From Caldicellulosiruptoraceae bacterium PP1 (GTDB lineage: Bacteria > Bacillota > Thermoanaerobacteria > Caldicellulosiruptorales > Caldicellulosiruptoraceae): 64,000 nt of DNA. This document shows positions 34,823 through 44,561 of this stretch, in pieces; position 1 is the first letter of the stretch, and each line of letters begins with the position of its first letter. The DNA is taken from positions 496,001 through 560,000 of the forward strand of contig JBGGOQ010000001.1 of NCBI GenBank assembly GCA_041320695.1, written 5' to 3'. The position numbers and the translations under genes were made by a program. The notes under the pieces were generated by a model. The model did no database searches and was not told the origin of the DNA. It was given only the letters and a program-made list of their open reading frames with translations.

Positions 34823-36040
34823 ATGTCAATTAATAAAGTTGTATTAGCTTATTCTGGAGGTTTAGATACCTCAATTATTATACCTTGGCTTAAAGATAAT
34901 TACAATTGTGAAGTAATAGCAGTTGTAGTAAATGTAGGGCAAAATGATGATTTCAATGAAATCAAAAATAGAGCAATTCAGACTGGTGCAAGTAAAGTTT
35001 ATGTTGAAGATGTTAAAGAAGAATTCTTTAATGAATATATTCTTCCAACTTTAAAAGCTGGTGCTGTCTATGAAGGTAAGTACTTACTTGGAACATCAAT
35101 GGCAAGACCACTTATTGCAAAAAAACTTGTTGAAATTGCAAAAAAAGAAAATGCTGATGCTATAGCTCATGGTGCAACTGGTAAAGGTAACGACCAAGTA
35201 AGATTTGAAACAACAATAAAAGCTCTACTTCCAAATATAAAAGTTATTGCTCCTTGGAGAATATGGGACTTAAAATCACGAGAAGAAGAAATAGAATACG
35301 CAAAGAAAAAAGGTATTAATATACCATTTAAAAAAGATGATAGTTATAGCATGGATGGTAATATATGGCATCTATCTCATGAAGGTCTTGATTTAGAAGA
35401 TACTAATAATTCTCCTGATTTCAATAAAGTATTAAAAATTACAAAAAATCCATTTGAAATAAATGATCAGCCTGAAAAAATAACAATTGAATTTGAAAAA
35501 GGTATTCCTGTAAAATTAAATGGCCAAAAATTATCTGGCATTGAAATATTAGAAAATCTAAACAAGTTAGGATCTGAGCATGGAATTGGAATTGCTGATA
35601 TTGTTGAAAACAGATTAGTAGGTATGAAATCAAGAGGTGTATATGAAACACCTGGCGGAACAATTCTTTTCTATGCACATAGAGAGCTTGAATATCTTTG
35701 TCTTGATAGATCAACAATGCACTTTAAAGATTTGGTAGCTATTAGATTTGCTGAACTGGTGTACGATGGTTTGTGGTTCTCGCAATTAAGAGAGGCATTA
35801 TCAGCATTTATTGATAAAACTCAAGAAAATGTAAATGGCCAAGTTACACTTACTCTTTATCGAGGAAATATATATTCAAGCGGTTCTTCTTCACCAAATT
35901 CATTATACTTAAAAGATTTAGCTACATTTGAAGAGGATGATATGTACAATCAAAAAGATGCAGAGGGTTTCATAAACCTATTTAGCTTGCCTTTAAAGGT
36001 TTATGGTATTGTAAACAAAAAAGGAAGTGATAACAATTAA
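34823..36040 (+). CDS. argG: Argininosuccinate synthase
   Basis: A 405-residue enzyme joining citrulline and aspartate with ATP in arginine synthesis. It begins [18 protein letters not shown] with the PP-loop SGGxDTS. Later motifs are [13 protein letters not shown], and [16 protein letters not shown] start at ATG 34823, behind GAGGTGAT; the GTG at 34814 is inside that site. It is coupled to argH, which overlaps its last codons, and controlled by the promoter with the ARG-box-like site. Confidence 0.97.
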   Translation: MSINKVVLAYSGGLDTSIIIPWLKDNYNCEVIAVVVNVGQNDDFNEIKNRAIQTGASKVYVEDVKEEFFNEYILPTLKAGAVYEGKYLLGTSMARPLIAKKLVEIAKKENADAIAHGATGKGNDQVRFETTIKALLPNIKVIAPWRIWDLKSREEEIEYAKKKGINIPFKKDDSYSMDGNIWHLSHEGLDLEDTNNSPDFNKVLKITKNPFEINDQPEKITIEFEKGIPVKLNGQKLSGIEILENLNKLGSEHGIGIADIVENRLVGMKSRGVYETPGGTILFYAHRELEYLCLDRSTMHFKDLVAIRFAELVYDGLWFSQLREALSAFIDKTQENVNGQVTLTLYRGNIYSSGSSSPNSLYLKDLATFEEDDMYNQKDAEGFINLFSLPLKVYGIVNKKGSDNN

Positions 36041-37412
36041 GCTTTGGCAAGGAAGATTTAACAAAGATTCTGATTCATTATTCGAAGAATTTAATGCCTC
36101 TATATTTTTTGATATAAATTTAATTGAAGATGATATAAATGGATCAATAGCTCATGTTTCTATGCTTGCAGAAAAAAAGATTATCTCGGAAACTGAAAAA
36201 AATCTGATTATTGAAACATTAAATAATATTTTGAAAGACTTTAAAAATAATTTAATAACCTTTTCTTATTCTGACGAAGACGTTCACATGTTTGTTGAAA
36301 AAGAACTAATCAAGAGAATTGGTGATATAGGCAAAAAAGTTCATACTGCTCGTTCAAGGAATGATCAAGTTTGTCTCGATATTAGATTATTTTGTAAAAG
36401 AAAAAATGAAGAAATACAAAGATTATTAAATAATTTAATAAAAAAGATTATTGAAATAGCTGAAAATAATATAGATGTAATAATGCCTGGTTTTACTCAC
36501 CTACAAAAAGCACAACCGATATTATTTTCACACTACATCTTAGCTTATGGTCAGATGTTTTATAGAGATCTAATAAGATTTAAAAATAATTATGATCTTA
36601 TTGATTTTATGCCATTAGGAAGTGCTGCATTAGCTGGTACTACTTATGATATTGATAGATTTTTTGTTAGTAAAATGCTTAGCTTTAGTTCTGTAACAGA
36701 AAATAGTATTGATACTGTATCTGATAGAGATTTCATATTAGAGATGTTATTTAATATTGCAGTAATTCAAATGCATTTAAGTAGAATTGCTGAAGAATTT
36801 ATAATTTGGAATATGGATGAATTAAAGTATATTGATATTGATGATGCTTTTTGTTCAGGTAGTAGCATTATGCCACAAAAGAAAAATCCTGATGCTTTAG
36901 AACTTATAAGAGGTAAAACAGGTAGAGTTTATGGAAATTTGGTTAGTTTATTAACTACTTTAAAGGCATTACCTCTTGCATATAATAAAGACATGCAAGA
37001 GGATAAAGAACCTTTATTTGACTCTGTTGAAACCTGCATAAATAGCTTACTAATAATCACAAAAATTCTTGAGACATTAAAAATAAACAAAGAAAATATG
37101 CTCAAAGCATGTTCATATGGTTTTATTAACGCAACCGATTTAGCTGATTATTTAGTTCAAAAATGTGGTATACCATTTAGAGATGCTCATTTTATTGTTG
37201 GTAATATTGTTAAATATTGCATTAACAACAATAAAACATTAGATTCTCTTGCTTTAGAAGAATACAAACAATTCACAGACCTAATTGATATTGATGTTTA
37301 TAATGAGATAAGCCTTGAGTGCTGTATAAATAAAAGAAAGAGTTATGGCGGTACCTCAAAAGAATCTGTTCTAGTTCAATTGAAAAATCTTAAAGAAAAA
37401 ATAGAAAATTAA
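36027..37412 (+). CDS. argH: Argininosuccinate lyase, unusual start
   Basis: A ~460-residue fumarase/aspartase superfamily enzyme that splits argininosuccinate into arginine and fumarate. Motifs: [10 protein letters not shown] at the N-terminus, [23 protein letters not shown]-type region (LQKAQPILF), and the signature [12 protein letters not shown]. There is no ATG near the N-terminus. The frame's first start is GTG 36027, only one base behind GGAA; an ATT at 36036 (giving IKLWQGRF, the family's normal beginning) is well spaced from AAGGAAGTGAT and overlaps the argG stop. The start is therefore uncertain by three codons. Confidence 0.95.
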   Translation: MITIKLWQGRFNKDSDSLFEEFNASIFFDINLIEDDINGSIAHVSMLAEKKIISETEKNLIIETLNNILKDFKNNLITFSYSDEDVHMFVEKELIKRIGDIGKKVHTARSRNDQVCLDIRLFCKRKNEEIQRLLNNLIKKIIEIAENNIDVIMPGFTHLQKAQPILFSHYILAYGQMFYRDLIRFKNNYDLIDFMPLGSAALAGTTYDIDRFFVSKMLSFSSVTENSIDTVSDRDFILEMLFNIAVIQMHLSRIAEEFIIWNMDELKYIDIDDAFCSGSSIMPQKKNPDALELIRGKTGRVYGNLVSLLTTLKALPLAYNKDMQEDKEPLFDSVETCINSLLIITKILETLKINKENMLKACSYGFINATDLADYLVQKCGIPFRDAHFIVGNIVKYCINNNKTLDSLALEEYKQFTDLIDIDVYNEISLECCINKRKSYGGTSKESVLVQLKNLKEKIEN

Positions 37413-37446
37413 AACCCGAGGAAAATACTCCTCGGGTTATCTTTTT
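37411..37446. terminator. Bidirectional terminator between argH and the L25 gene
   Basis: AACCCGAGGA (37413-37422) pairs perfectly with TCCTCGGGTT (37429-37438) around a six-base loop. CTTTTT follows on plus and TTTT precedes on the other strand, so it serves the convergent argGH and L25 transcripts. Confidence 0.88.
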
Positions 37447-37457
37447 AGACAGATTCT

Positions 37458-38012
37458 TTACTCATTATTATCTGTTTCCTCAATAATTGCAACAATTTCA
37501 TTCATATCGTCATGAAGCTTTATATTATCATTTACTTTAATATCTGAAACTTTTATAGTGGTTGGTTGGTTGTAAAGTGATAAATCAATAGAAAAATGTT
37601 CAGGAATATCCTTTATTAAACCTTCAACTTTTATCTTTTCAACTAGTCGTTGCAATACATAGCCTTTACTTCTTAATAAATCCATATTTTCGAATATTAA
37701 TGGAACATCTACAAATATCTTTTTGTTTTCGTTGAGAATTTGAAAATCTAAATGTACTATTTCACCAGTGGTAAAATGTCTTTGAATTTCTTTAACAATG
37801 GCTGTTAACATTTGACCATCAAGATTAATGTTTAATGTTCCAGAGTTTTTCATAATACTTTCAAACTCTTTTTTTGACACATATCCTGGGATACTTCTAA
37901 TCCCCGACCCATACAAGACAGACATAATATAACCATTTTTCCTAAGTGCATTATTAGCACCTTTTGAAATTACTTCACGTTTTGAATAATTAAGTATACT
38001 GCTGGTACTCAT
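37458..38012 (-). CDS. rplY: Ribosomal protein L25/TL5/CTC family
   Basis: A 184-residue protein of the long L25 form (TL5/Ctc), which binds 5S rRNA and in Bacillus is part of the general stress response. The N-terminal L25 barrel (about 1-90) is followed by the C-terminal TL5 beta domain (VDVPLIFENMDLLRSKGYVLQRLVEKIKVEG...IPEHFSIDLSLY). The ATG at 38012 is used, behind GGAGG; the TTG at 38027 sits inside the site. It is single, ending at a strong terminator. Confidence 0.9.
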   Translation of the reverse strand: MSTSSILNYSKREVISKGANNALRKNGYIMSVLYGSGIRSIPGYVSKKEFESIMKNSGTLNINLDGQMLTAIVKEIQRHFTTGEIVHLDFQILNENKKIFVDVPLIFENMDLLRSKGYVLQRLVEKIKVEGLIKDIPEHFSIDLSLYNQPTTIKVSDIKVNDNIKLHDDMNEIVAIIEETDNNE

Positions 38013-38094
38013 GAGTAATACCTCCAATATTTAATTTTTTCTGTCTTGATACATTGTGTCAAATTAAAAGTAGTATTTTAGGTCATATTTTTTG

Positions 38095-38976
38095 TTAATC
38101 TTGTTGAGCATTCTCCTGATTATTTAAGTTTTCAGGATTTAAATAAATATTAAAAACATAATTTGTAAAGAAATTTTGTATTAAACCAACAATACTTACC
38201 CAAAGAATAAAATACAAAAATACAGCAAGTAGAAATCCTGTTGAAATAAAAATTACAAATGGGATAAGTATTGTAATAACCATAATCAATAAAATTCCAA
38301 TTGTATGAGGTAACTTTAGTATTGAACATATAAAAGCATTTTTGAATATTTGTCTAACCTTTAAATTATAAGTAATCAGCATAGGATATATAAATAAATG
38401 CATCATGATATATATTATAAATAAAAATATAATTACATACTTAAGAATAAACATCATTAGATATTTCTGACTCATAATTGTATAAAAACGAATATTAACA
38501 AAAAACAAGAAAAGAACAAACATATCTATAAAGAAAACAATGATTGATTCTTTTAAATTCTTTTTTAGAGTATCAAAAAAGTCACTTGCAATCCAAGCGT
38601 GTTGTTCACGAGCAAAATTCCTAACAATATATGTAAAACCGGCTGTTGTTGGACCAATTCCAAAGTTCATAAAACTTCCTAATAATAATAAGTTGATAGA
38701 ATACAATAAAATGGTTTCAGTAGTTTTTATATCTTTGACATTAGAATTGCTAAGCACATTATGAAGATATGGATAAATATAGTTTGTAAGAACTAAAAAT
38801 AATAATATTAAAATTGGCAAACTAACTAAAGTATAAAGAATATTAAGCCAACATAGTTTCCAAAACTTTCTAAATAAAACTTCAAAGAAAACTTGATATT
38901 TAGGCTTTGGAGGTAAATCATCTGGTATACCTGGGCCAGGTTTATCATAATTAAAAAGTCCAAAAAAACCGCTCAC
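38095..38976 (-). CDS. DUF624 (YesL-like) membrane protein
   Basis: A 293-residue integral membrane protein with about six hydrophobic helices. It opens with MSGFFGLFNYDKPGPGIPDD and FFEVLFRKFWKLCWLNILY, the hallmark N-terminus of the DUF624/YesL family. Family members often accompany carbohydrate transporters, but no transporter is nearby and function is unknown. Start GTG 38976: AGGAGGA stands five bases upstream, and the GTG at 38991 is part of that site. Confidence 0.88.
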   Translation of the reverse strand: MSGFFGLFNYDKPGPGIPDDLPPKPKYQVFFEVLFRKFWKLCWLNILYTLVSLPILILLFLVLTNYIYPYLHNVLSNSNVKDIKTTETILLYSINLLLLGSFMNFGIGPTTAGFTYIVRNFAREQHAWIASDFFDTLKKNLKESIIVFFIDMFVLFLFFVNIRFYTIMSQKYLMMFILKYVIIFLFIIYIMMHLFIYPMLITYNLKVRQIFKNAFICSILKLPHTIGILLIMVITILIPFVIFISTGFLLAVFLYFILWVSIVGLIQNFFTNYVFNIYLNPENLNNQENAQQD

Positions 38977-38999
38977 AAGAATCCTCCTCACATAATCTA

Positions 39000-39506
39000 T
39001 TATTTTACTTCACTAATATCATATAATATACTTTCAATCATTTTCTCTAATACTTTTATATCAATTCCTTTAGCCAACCCTAATTCACTAACCAAAATCT
39101 GTTTTGCATTATTGAACATAATTTTTTCATTTGTTGATAAACCTTTTTGTCTATCCCTTATAGCCAACATTTTAATTACTTCAACTACATTGTAAATATT
39201 TCCGCTTTTTATTTTTTGTTGATTTTCTTTTATTCTTTTATTATAATTAATTGGCAAATTATAATTTATATCTTTTTCTTTCTTTTTTAATAACTCAAAA
39301 ACTTTATTTGCTTCTTCTTCTGAAATAACATTTCTTATCCCTATTTCGGTAGCATTATGAATAGGAACTAAAATTTTCATATCGTTATATATTACTTTAA
39401 CAACATAATATCTTTGACATTCTCCTAATACATTTTTTTCAACAATTTCAATAATTTCGCCTGCACCATGAAGCGGGTGTATTATTGTATCACCCACATT
39501 ATACAT
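39000..39506 (-). CDS. CarD/CdnL family transcription regulator
   Basis: A 168-residue RNA polymerase-binding regulator. The N-terminal RID/Tudor domain (MYNVGDTIIHPLHGAGEIIEI, then YYVVKVIYNDMKILVPI) binds the beta subunit, and the C-terminal helical domain (~60-168) interacts with promoter DNA and includes a tryptophan-position that I cannot identify. Such proteins stabilise open complexes at rRNA and housekeeping promoters. The start is the ATG at 39506 behind GAGGTGG; the 25 codons in front are not coding. It has a consensus promoter just upstream and may be co-transcribed with the DUF624 gene. Confidence 0.92.
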   Translation of the reverse strand: MYNVGDTIIHPLHGAGEIIEIVEKNVLGECQRYYVVKVIYNDMKILVPIHNATEIGIRNVISEEEANKVFELLKKKEKDINYNLPINYNKRIKENQQKIKSGNIYNVVEVIKMLAIRDRQKGLSTNEKIMFNNAKQILVSELGLAKGIDIKVLEKMIESILYDISEVK

Positions 39507-39552
39507 AATTTCCACCTCTAAACTGTTTAAGAAGTAAGGCTTACATAATTTT

Positions 39553-39581
39553 AGTATATAAAATATAAAAATAAATGTCAA
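39553..39581 (-). promoter_or_regulatory. Promoter of the carD gene
   Basis: On the minus strand TTGACA (39581-39576) and TATACT (39558-39553) are exactly 17 bases apart, ~47 bases before the ATG of the carD gene. It separates this gene from the LCP gene upstream. Confidence 0.8.
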
Positions 39582-39587
39582 AAAATA

Positions 39588-40985
39588 TTACCGAATATCA
39601 TAAGTTTCTTGACTTGTTGTTAAATTATTATTTTCATTTATATAATTATTTTGTGTGGAAGAACTATCATTAAGATTATTTTTTTTGTCATTTAAATTTG
39701 TATTATTTTTGTTATCTGTATTGTTAATTGTATTATTTTGTGTATTATTTTCTGTACTATTATTTTGTTGGGTATTATTTAATGTTTCGTTCTGATCATT
39801 ATTATTATATACTTGGTTATCTATGCTATTTTCTTTTGGTATTACTTTATTATTTTCATTATCCTGTTTTTCCTTAAGACTATCAGGTTTTGTAACATTA
39901 TTATTTCTATTGTTATTATTAACATTATTTTTATTATTTATTCTATATTTATTTGAGTTGTAATAGTTATATTTATATTTGTCAGGCAACTGTAAATCAA
40001 TTTCAACATCATAACTATATAATTGTTTAATCAGCTGTTTTAGCTTTTCATAATCAACCTTCCAATAACTTGCACCATAGTAGTTATAATAGTCACCTGG
40101 AACACTTTCCATTAATATATTTTCTTTTTTTATATTTTTTGCAAACATTGCTAATGAACTAATTTGTTGAAAATTTAAATTTGTGTAAAAATGTCTTCTG
40201 ATTTTCCAATATATTTCCGGTAATTTAATAATTTGATTACTTTTTTGAAGTTGCTCAAAAACAGACAAAATAAGTTCCTTGTCTCTTTTAATTCTATCAA
40301 TATCACCGCCAGGTGTTTTCCTCCAAAGTGCATAATATAGAGTCTCAATGCCATTCAATTTTTGATAACCAGGCTTTAAATCTACATCAACCCATTGAGT
40401 TTTTACCTTAACAGGTATTTCAACATTAACGTAAACTCCACCTAAGATATTAACAATTTTTCTTATTGCATCTAATTCAAAGCAAACATAGTATTGTATT
40501 GGCATACCACCAAGTAGTTTACTCACAGTTTCCATACTATAAAAGAATCCTTTATCATTAAGACCTCCCCCATAACCAAATGCACTGTTAATTTTATCCC
40601 ATTTACCAACATTATAAATTTCAGTTAATGTATCTCTTGGTATTGAAATGCATCTTACTTTTTTATCTTTCAAATTAATATTGGCAAATAATATTGTATC
40701 TGTTCTGTATAAATCATATTTTGATCTATTACTGCCTTTATCAAGTCCTATAATAAGAAAGTTTATACTATTGTTATCAAATGGATATACTACATTATTT
40801 GTTTTTTTAGCTGAAACTTTTTTGTAATTTAGATTAAAAACCTTGTTTATATTTTTTGCATCAATGAAATAAGTTTTATATAAAAACAGTAAAGTTATAG
40901 CACAAATTATAAAAACAGAAATAATTGATATTATTAAAACTTTTTTTCTATTAGAAAATAGATTTTTAATTTTTTCTTTCATCAT
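39588..40985 (-). CDS. LCP family protein with asparagine-rich tail
   Basis: A 465-residue membrane protein. A membrane helix near 16-36 is followed by the LCP catalytic domain (about 70-320), with NFLIIGLDKGSNRSKYDLYRTDTIL, SIPRDTLTEI, KINSAFGYGGGL, YYVCFELDAIRK and ALWRKTPGGDIDRI. The last ~115 residues are extremely rich in Asn and Thr with clusters such as NNNNRNNN, a disordered extracellular tail. As the last gene of the glycan locus, it is the obvious candidate to attach that polymer to the cell wall. The upstream glycosyltransferase ends 11 bases before it. Confidence 0.92.
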   Translation of the reverse strand: MMKEKIKNLFSNRKKVLIISIISVFIICAITLLFLYKTYFIDAKNINKVFNLNYKKVSAKKTNNVVYPFDNNSINFLIIGLDKGSNRSKYDLYRTDTILFANINLKDKKVRCISIPRDTLTEIYNVGKWDKINSAFGYGGGLNDKGFFYSMETVSKLLGGMPIQYYVCFELDAIRKIVNILGGVYVNVEIPVKVKTQWVDVDLKPGYQKLNGIETLYYALWRKTPGGDIDRIKRDKELILSVFEQLQKSNQIIKLPEIYWKIRRHFYTNLNFQQISSLAMFAKNIKKENILMESVPGDYYNYYGASYWKVDYEKLKQLIKQLYSYDVEIDLQLPDKYKYNYYNSNKYRINNKNNVNNNNRNNNVTKPDSLKEKQDNENNKVIPKENSIDNQVYNNNDQNETLNNTQQNNSTENNTQNNTINNTDNKNNTNLNDKKNNLNDSSSTQNNYINENNNLTTSQETYDIR

Positions 40986-40995
40986 GCCACATCCT

Positions 40996-42093
40996 CTATT
41001 TCTTTAATATTCTATTATAAACCTCATACAATTTGCTTTCTTCATTAGTCCAATTATATTTCTCAATAGCTTTCATACCGTTTTGTCCCATTCTAATAAT
41101 TTCTTCTCTATTATTATAAAAATATATTATAGCTTGTTTTATACTATCAATATCTGTAGGATCAACCAATAAACCAGACTCAGATGATTCAATTATTTCA
41201 CGCCAAGTTGGAAAATTCGAGGCAATAATGGCAACGCCTGCTGCCATATATTCAAATAATTTTAATGGTAGTGAATCTATATATCTTTGATAAGGTAATA
41301 ATGTTACAAACCCAACATCATTTTTATTTAAAATCTCTGGAATTTGAGATTTTGGAACCCGTCCAAAAATGCTAATATTTTTAACATTTAACATAGATAA
41401 TTTTTCTTGGTAATTTTTATTTTCAAATGGGCCATAAATGTTTAATGTTAAATTTAAATGATTTAGTTCTTTAACTGCAGTTATAATATTATCAATACCT
41501 CTTTCAACTGAAACATTTCCAATATAAACTAATCTTAATTCTTCTTTTTCTACAAAATCTTTTTTTACTATCCAATTATCTAATACAGGATAATTCTTGA
41601 TGGTAAAACAATTTTTATTCCAAAACTTATTTTTAATAACATCAGTTACTGTGATTACAACATCGAACCATAAACTTGTAAATTTCTCTATAAAATTAAA
41701 TAACCAAGAAAATATACCTTTTAGATATTTAGGTATATAATGTCTATTTTTAAAAGCTAATGGATAATCCTCATGAACATCATAAATTATTTTTTTAAAC
41801 ATAAATATTTTCAAAAATAATCCCAATAATAATAAATCAGGATCTTGAAAATGAACTACTTTGGGCTTTATTTTAATAATATGCTTTAATATTTCAAAAT
41901 GATTATGTATTCTTTTATGTCTTTTTTGTTTTTTTAATCCATATATTTTAACGTTATCAATTACTTTTTCTTCAAAGTCAGCGATTGCACAAAGATAAAG
42001 ATCATATTTTTTAGCTAAACTTCTAGCTTCTTTATAAAAAACTCTTTCATCATCCCAAGGATGAGCTGATGTTACTATCATTACCTTTTCCAA
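40996..42093 (-). CDS. GT4-type glycosyltransferase
   Basis: A 365-residue GT-B fold glycosyltransferase of the GT4 family. The N-terminal domain begins KVMIVTSAHPWDDERVFYKEA and has VHFQDPDLLLLG; the C-terminal nucleotide-sugar domain has RLVYIGNVSVERGIDNI, LFEYMAAGVAIIASN, and the ESGLLVDPTD motif. Donor and acceptor are unknown; it is likely cytoplasmic and adds a sugar to the lipid-linked repeat. It starts at TTG 42093 or ATG 42081 and overlaps the preceding gene by 32-44 bases. Confidence 0.9.
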   Translation of the reverse strand: MEKVMIVTSAHPWDDERVFYKEARSLAKKYDLYLCAIADFEEKVIDNVKIYGLKKQKRHKRIHNHFEILKHIIKIKPKVVHFQDPDLLLLGLFLKIFMFKKIIYDVHEDYPLAFKNRHYIPKYLKGIFSWLFNFIEKFTSLWFDVVITVTDVIKNKFWNKNCFTIKNYPVLDNWIVKKDFVEKEELRLVYIGNVSVERGIDNIITAVKELNHLNLTLNIYGPFENKNYQEKLSMLNVKNISIFGRVPKSQIPEILNKNDVGFVTLLPYQRYIDSLPLKLFEYMAAGVAIIASNFPTWREIIESSESGLLVDPTDIDSIKQAIIYFYNNREEIIRMGQNGMKAIEKYNWTNEESKLYEVYNRILKK

Positions 42094-43372
42094 ATTCTAT
42101 AGCATCCTTTCTATGATTATATAACGAAATAATATAATTACTTAATGCGAATACTAACCACATTACCCTCATTTCAATCATTTTTGATGAGCTTATAGAA
42201 GAAAAAATAAAACATATAAGAGAAATCAAAGTTGCTCCAGCCCCTATTGATAAATCATTATTTAATCTTTTGCTAATTTTATAAAGCCTTATTATTTGAT
42301 ATAAATACCATATAAAATATAAAACAAAAATTATAATCCCATAAGTTGCTAATATATCCAATAACCAATTATGCAAATCTGTGTTTATAGTTATATCTTT
42401 GTATTTTTCCATATAAACTCTAGAGTTCCCTGAACCACATCCTAACAAAAAATAATCTATTAATATTGAAAAACCATATTTTGTTAATAGTTCTCTTCTA
42501 ACATTTGATGACATTGATGCAACATCAAAATCAAATAAAGAATTTATTTGTGTTGTAACCATTTCAATAAACTTATTAATTAAACCTGCATCCAATTTAA
42601 AACCAACAATTAAAAATATAAACATAATAAAATAGAAATAAAATCTTATTGTTTCTTTTTTGTAATTATTATTAACTATAAATGGTAGTAATAAAAATAT
42701 AATAACAACAGCAAAATAATTTGCTCTGCTTTCTGTAAATATAATATTTATAATTGATAAAAATATTATAAAAACATAAAAATATTTAGATATATTGTTT
42801 TTTGATAGTAAAAATAAATAAATAATATATGGTAAAAATAGCACTAAATAAGTCGCAAAATCATTAGGGTTTGAAAAAAACGCAGAAGGTACATGCTTAA
42901 GCCCATATTGAGGTATTTTAGATATCCAAAGATGTTTATCAGTAAATATTTCAATAATTCCAACAAATGAGCTTATTGAATAAGTAATAGCTACTATTTT
43001 ATAAATTATTAATGGCTTTAATAACTTTGCAAAATACATAAAAATTAATATTACTATTAAATTAATAGTTAAAAAAACTTGATCTCTTAAAGCATTCTTA
43101 ATATCAGCTACCCATATAAATGAAAGTAATGAATAAGAAATCCAGATAATTGCAAAATATGTAGTTACATTATTTAGATTTTTATAATCAATTGAAAAAT
43201 AATATATAAAAATAAAAATAATAAAAAGTAAAAAAGCTAATGAAATTCTATACATAAATAGAAAGCTAATCTTAGGATAAGCTAAAAAACTTCCAAAAAA
43301 ACTAAAGAAAAAGGTCATGTATATTAATATTGCAATTAATTTTTCATAATAGTTTTTCGCATTGTTTCCCAT
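42050..43372 (-). CDS. O-antigen ligase/polymerase (WaaL/Wzy-like) membrane protein A
   Basis: About 440 residues with some 11-12 hydrophobic helices, and a long loop holding the Wzy_C/WaaL signature: FGYSILIDYFLLGCGSGNSRVYM and DLHNWLLDILATYG. Such proteins polymerise or ligate lipid-linked glycan repeats outside the membrane. The start is ATG 43372 (MGNNAKNYYEK), behind GGAGAG; the longer frame is rejected because it would reach over the previous gene's end. It still overlaps that gene by 29 bases. It is adjacent to a second protein of the same type. Confidence 0.85.
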   Translation of the reverse strand: MGNNAKNYYEKLIAILIYMTFFFSFFGSFLAYPKISFLFMYRISLAFLLFIIFIFIYYFSIDYKNLNNVTTYFAIIWISYSLLSFIWVADIKNALRDQVFLTINLIVILIFMYFAKLLKPLIIYKIVAITYSISSFVGIIEIFTDKHLWISKIPQYGLKHVPSAFFSNPNDFATYLVLFLPYIIYLFLLSKNNISKYFYVFIIFLSIINIIFTESRANYFAVVIIFLLLPFIVNNNYKKETIRFYFYFIMFIFLIVGFKLDAGLINKFIEMVTTQINSLFDFDVASMSSNVRRELLTKYGFSILIDYFLLGCGSGNSRVYMEKYKDITINTDLHNWLLDILATYGIIIFVLYFIWYLYQIIRLYKISKRLNNDLSIGAGATLISLICFIFSSISSSKMIEMRVMWLVFALSNYIISLYNHRKDAIEFGKGNDSNISSSLG

Positions 43373-44561
43373 ACTTAATTTCTCTCCAAACTCCAAAGTT
43401 AGATAATATTTTATAAACATAATATATATAAACAATATTCAATGGAATCATTCTGATATTCCCAATTTCAGCCATATCAAAGAATTGAAATATTGTTATC
43501 ATTATAAAAGCAATAAGAATATTAAAATCACTTATCCTTCTTCTTTGAAAATACAAAAAAGATGCTATAATAATGCAAAAAATAGTTAAGAAATAAATTA
43601 ATACAAATCCTATTATACCATATTCAACAAAAATATTTAGAAACATATTATGGGCAGAATGTAATATTATTCTCCCACTATCTGATGTTATTTTATAATA
43701 GTCATAAAATTGTCCAACACCAATCCCTTTAAAAAATGATAAATCTTTAATTTTTTTAATTGAAAATTCAATTGCTTGTAACCGAAGAGATACAGCATCA
43801 TCATAATTCTTCAGATTTTCAAGTTTTGGAATTCGATAAATTATTCTTCTACTAAAAATTAATAAAATAAAAGAAAATGGAACTAGTAATTTTAAGTAAT
43901 TCTTTTTAATTGATGAATAATTCAACAGAATAATTTCAGTAAAATAAATAATTAATCCAGTCCTTGAGTTAGTTAATAAAATTACTACAAAAAACAATAT
44001 TGAAATCTGCAAGCTCATTTTTTTATATTTATTAATTATCAATGGTGTTATTGCAACAATGTAGTATGCAAAAGTATTGGGATTAAAAAAAATAGAAATA
44101 ACTCTATCTCGTGTTGAATGCTTTATAAAAATATAATACACGAATTCAATCAGTGCGATAATACATGAAATAAAAGTTAAGAATATAATGATATTTTCAT
44201 ATTGTATCTCAAAGCTCAATTTATTTCTATTTTTTAAAAAAATAAAATAAAACATTATTGGTATAATCCAGCTATTTAATAAATATAATAAAGATTTTAT
44301 TTTGTTTATACTTTGACATAAAAATAACATACCTAAAAGGAAAATAAAAAAATAAATAACTATTGGAATAATAAGTAACTGATTAAGAGTAAGTTTTTGT
44401 TCATTAGTATTTTTAAAAGATGAAAATATTATTATTGCTAAATATAAATAAAATAATATGAAACTTACCCTCACAAATTGATAGGTTATTATTCCAATAG
44501 TTAATGCAATTAAAATTATATACTTCTCATTGATTTTCAAGAAGTTGTTTTTCGGGAACAT
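43344..44561 (-). CDS. O-antigen ligase/polymerase (WaaL/Wzy-like) membrane protein B
   Basis: A 405-residue protein with about ten hydrophobic helices. It has the same topology as its downstream neighbour, with loop motif FFKGIGVGQFYDYYK and SAHNMFLNIFVEYGIIGFVLIY (the Wzy_C-like histidine is in SAHNMF). It is not a duplicate: the two share pattern but little exact sequence by eye. One may polymerise and the other ligate, or each serve a different glycan; the sequence cannot say. ATG start with AAAGGAG seven bases upstream, overlapping the acetyltransferase gene by 35 bases. Confidence 0.85.
   Translation of the reverse strand: MFPKNNFLKINEKYIILIALTIGIITYQFVRVSFILFYLYLAIIIFSSFKNTNEQKLTLNQLLIIPIVIYFFIFLLGMLFLCQSINKIKSLLYLLNSWIIPIMFYFIFLKNRNKLSFEIQYENIIIFLTFISCIIALIEFVYYIFIKHSTRDRVISIFFNPNTFAYYIVAITPLIINKYKKMSLQISILFFVVILLTNSRTGLIIYFTEIILLNYSSIKKNYLKLLVPFSFILLIFSRRIIYRIPKLENLKNYDDAVSLRLQAIEFSIKKIKDLSFFKGIGVGQFYDYYKITSDSGRIILHSAHNMFLNIFVEYGIIGFVLIYFLTIFCIIIASFLYFQRRRISDFNILIAFIMITIFQFFDMAEIGNIRMIPLNIVYIYYVYKILSNFGVWREIKYGKQCEKLL

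Noticed and set aside
42050-44561. One Wzy/WaaL gene split by a frameshift
   Set aside because: Each frame encodes a full set of helices, its own loop signature and its own ribosome binding site.
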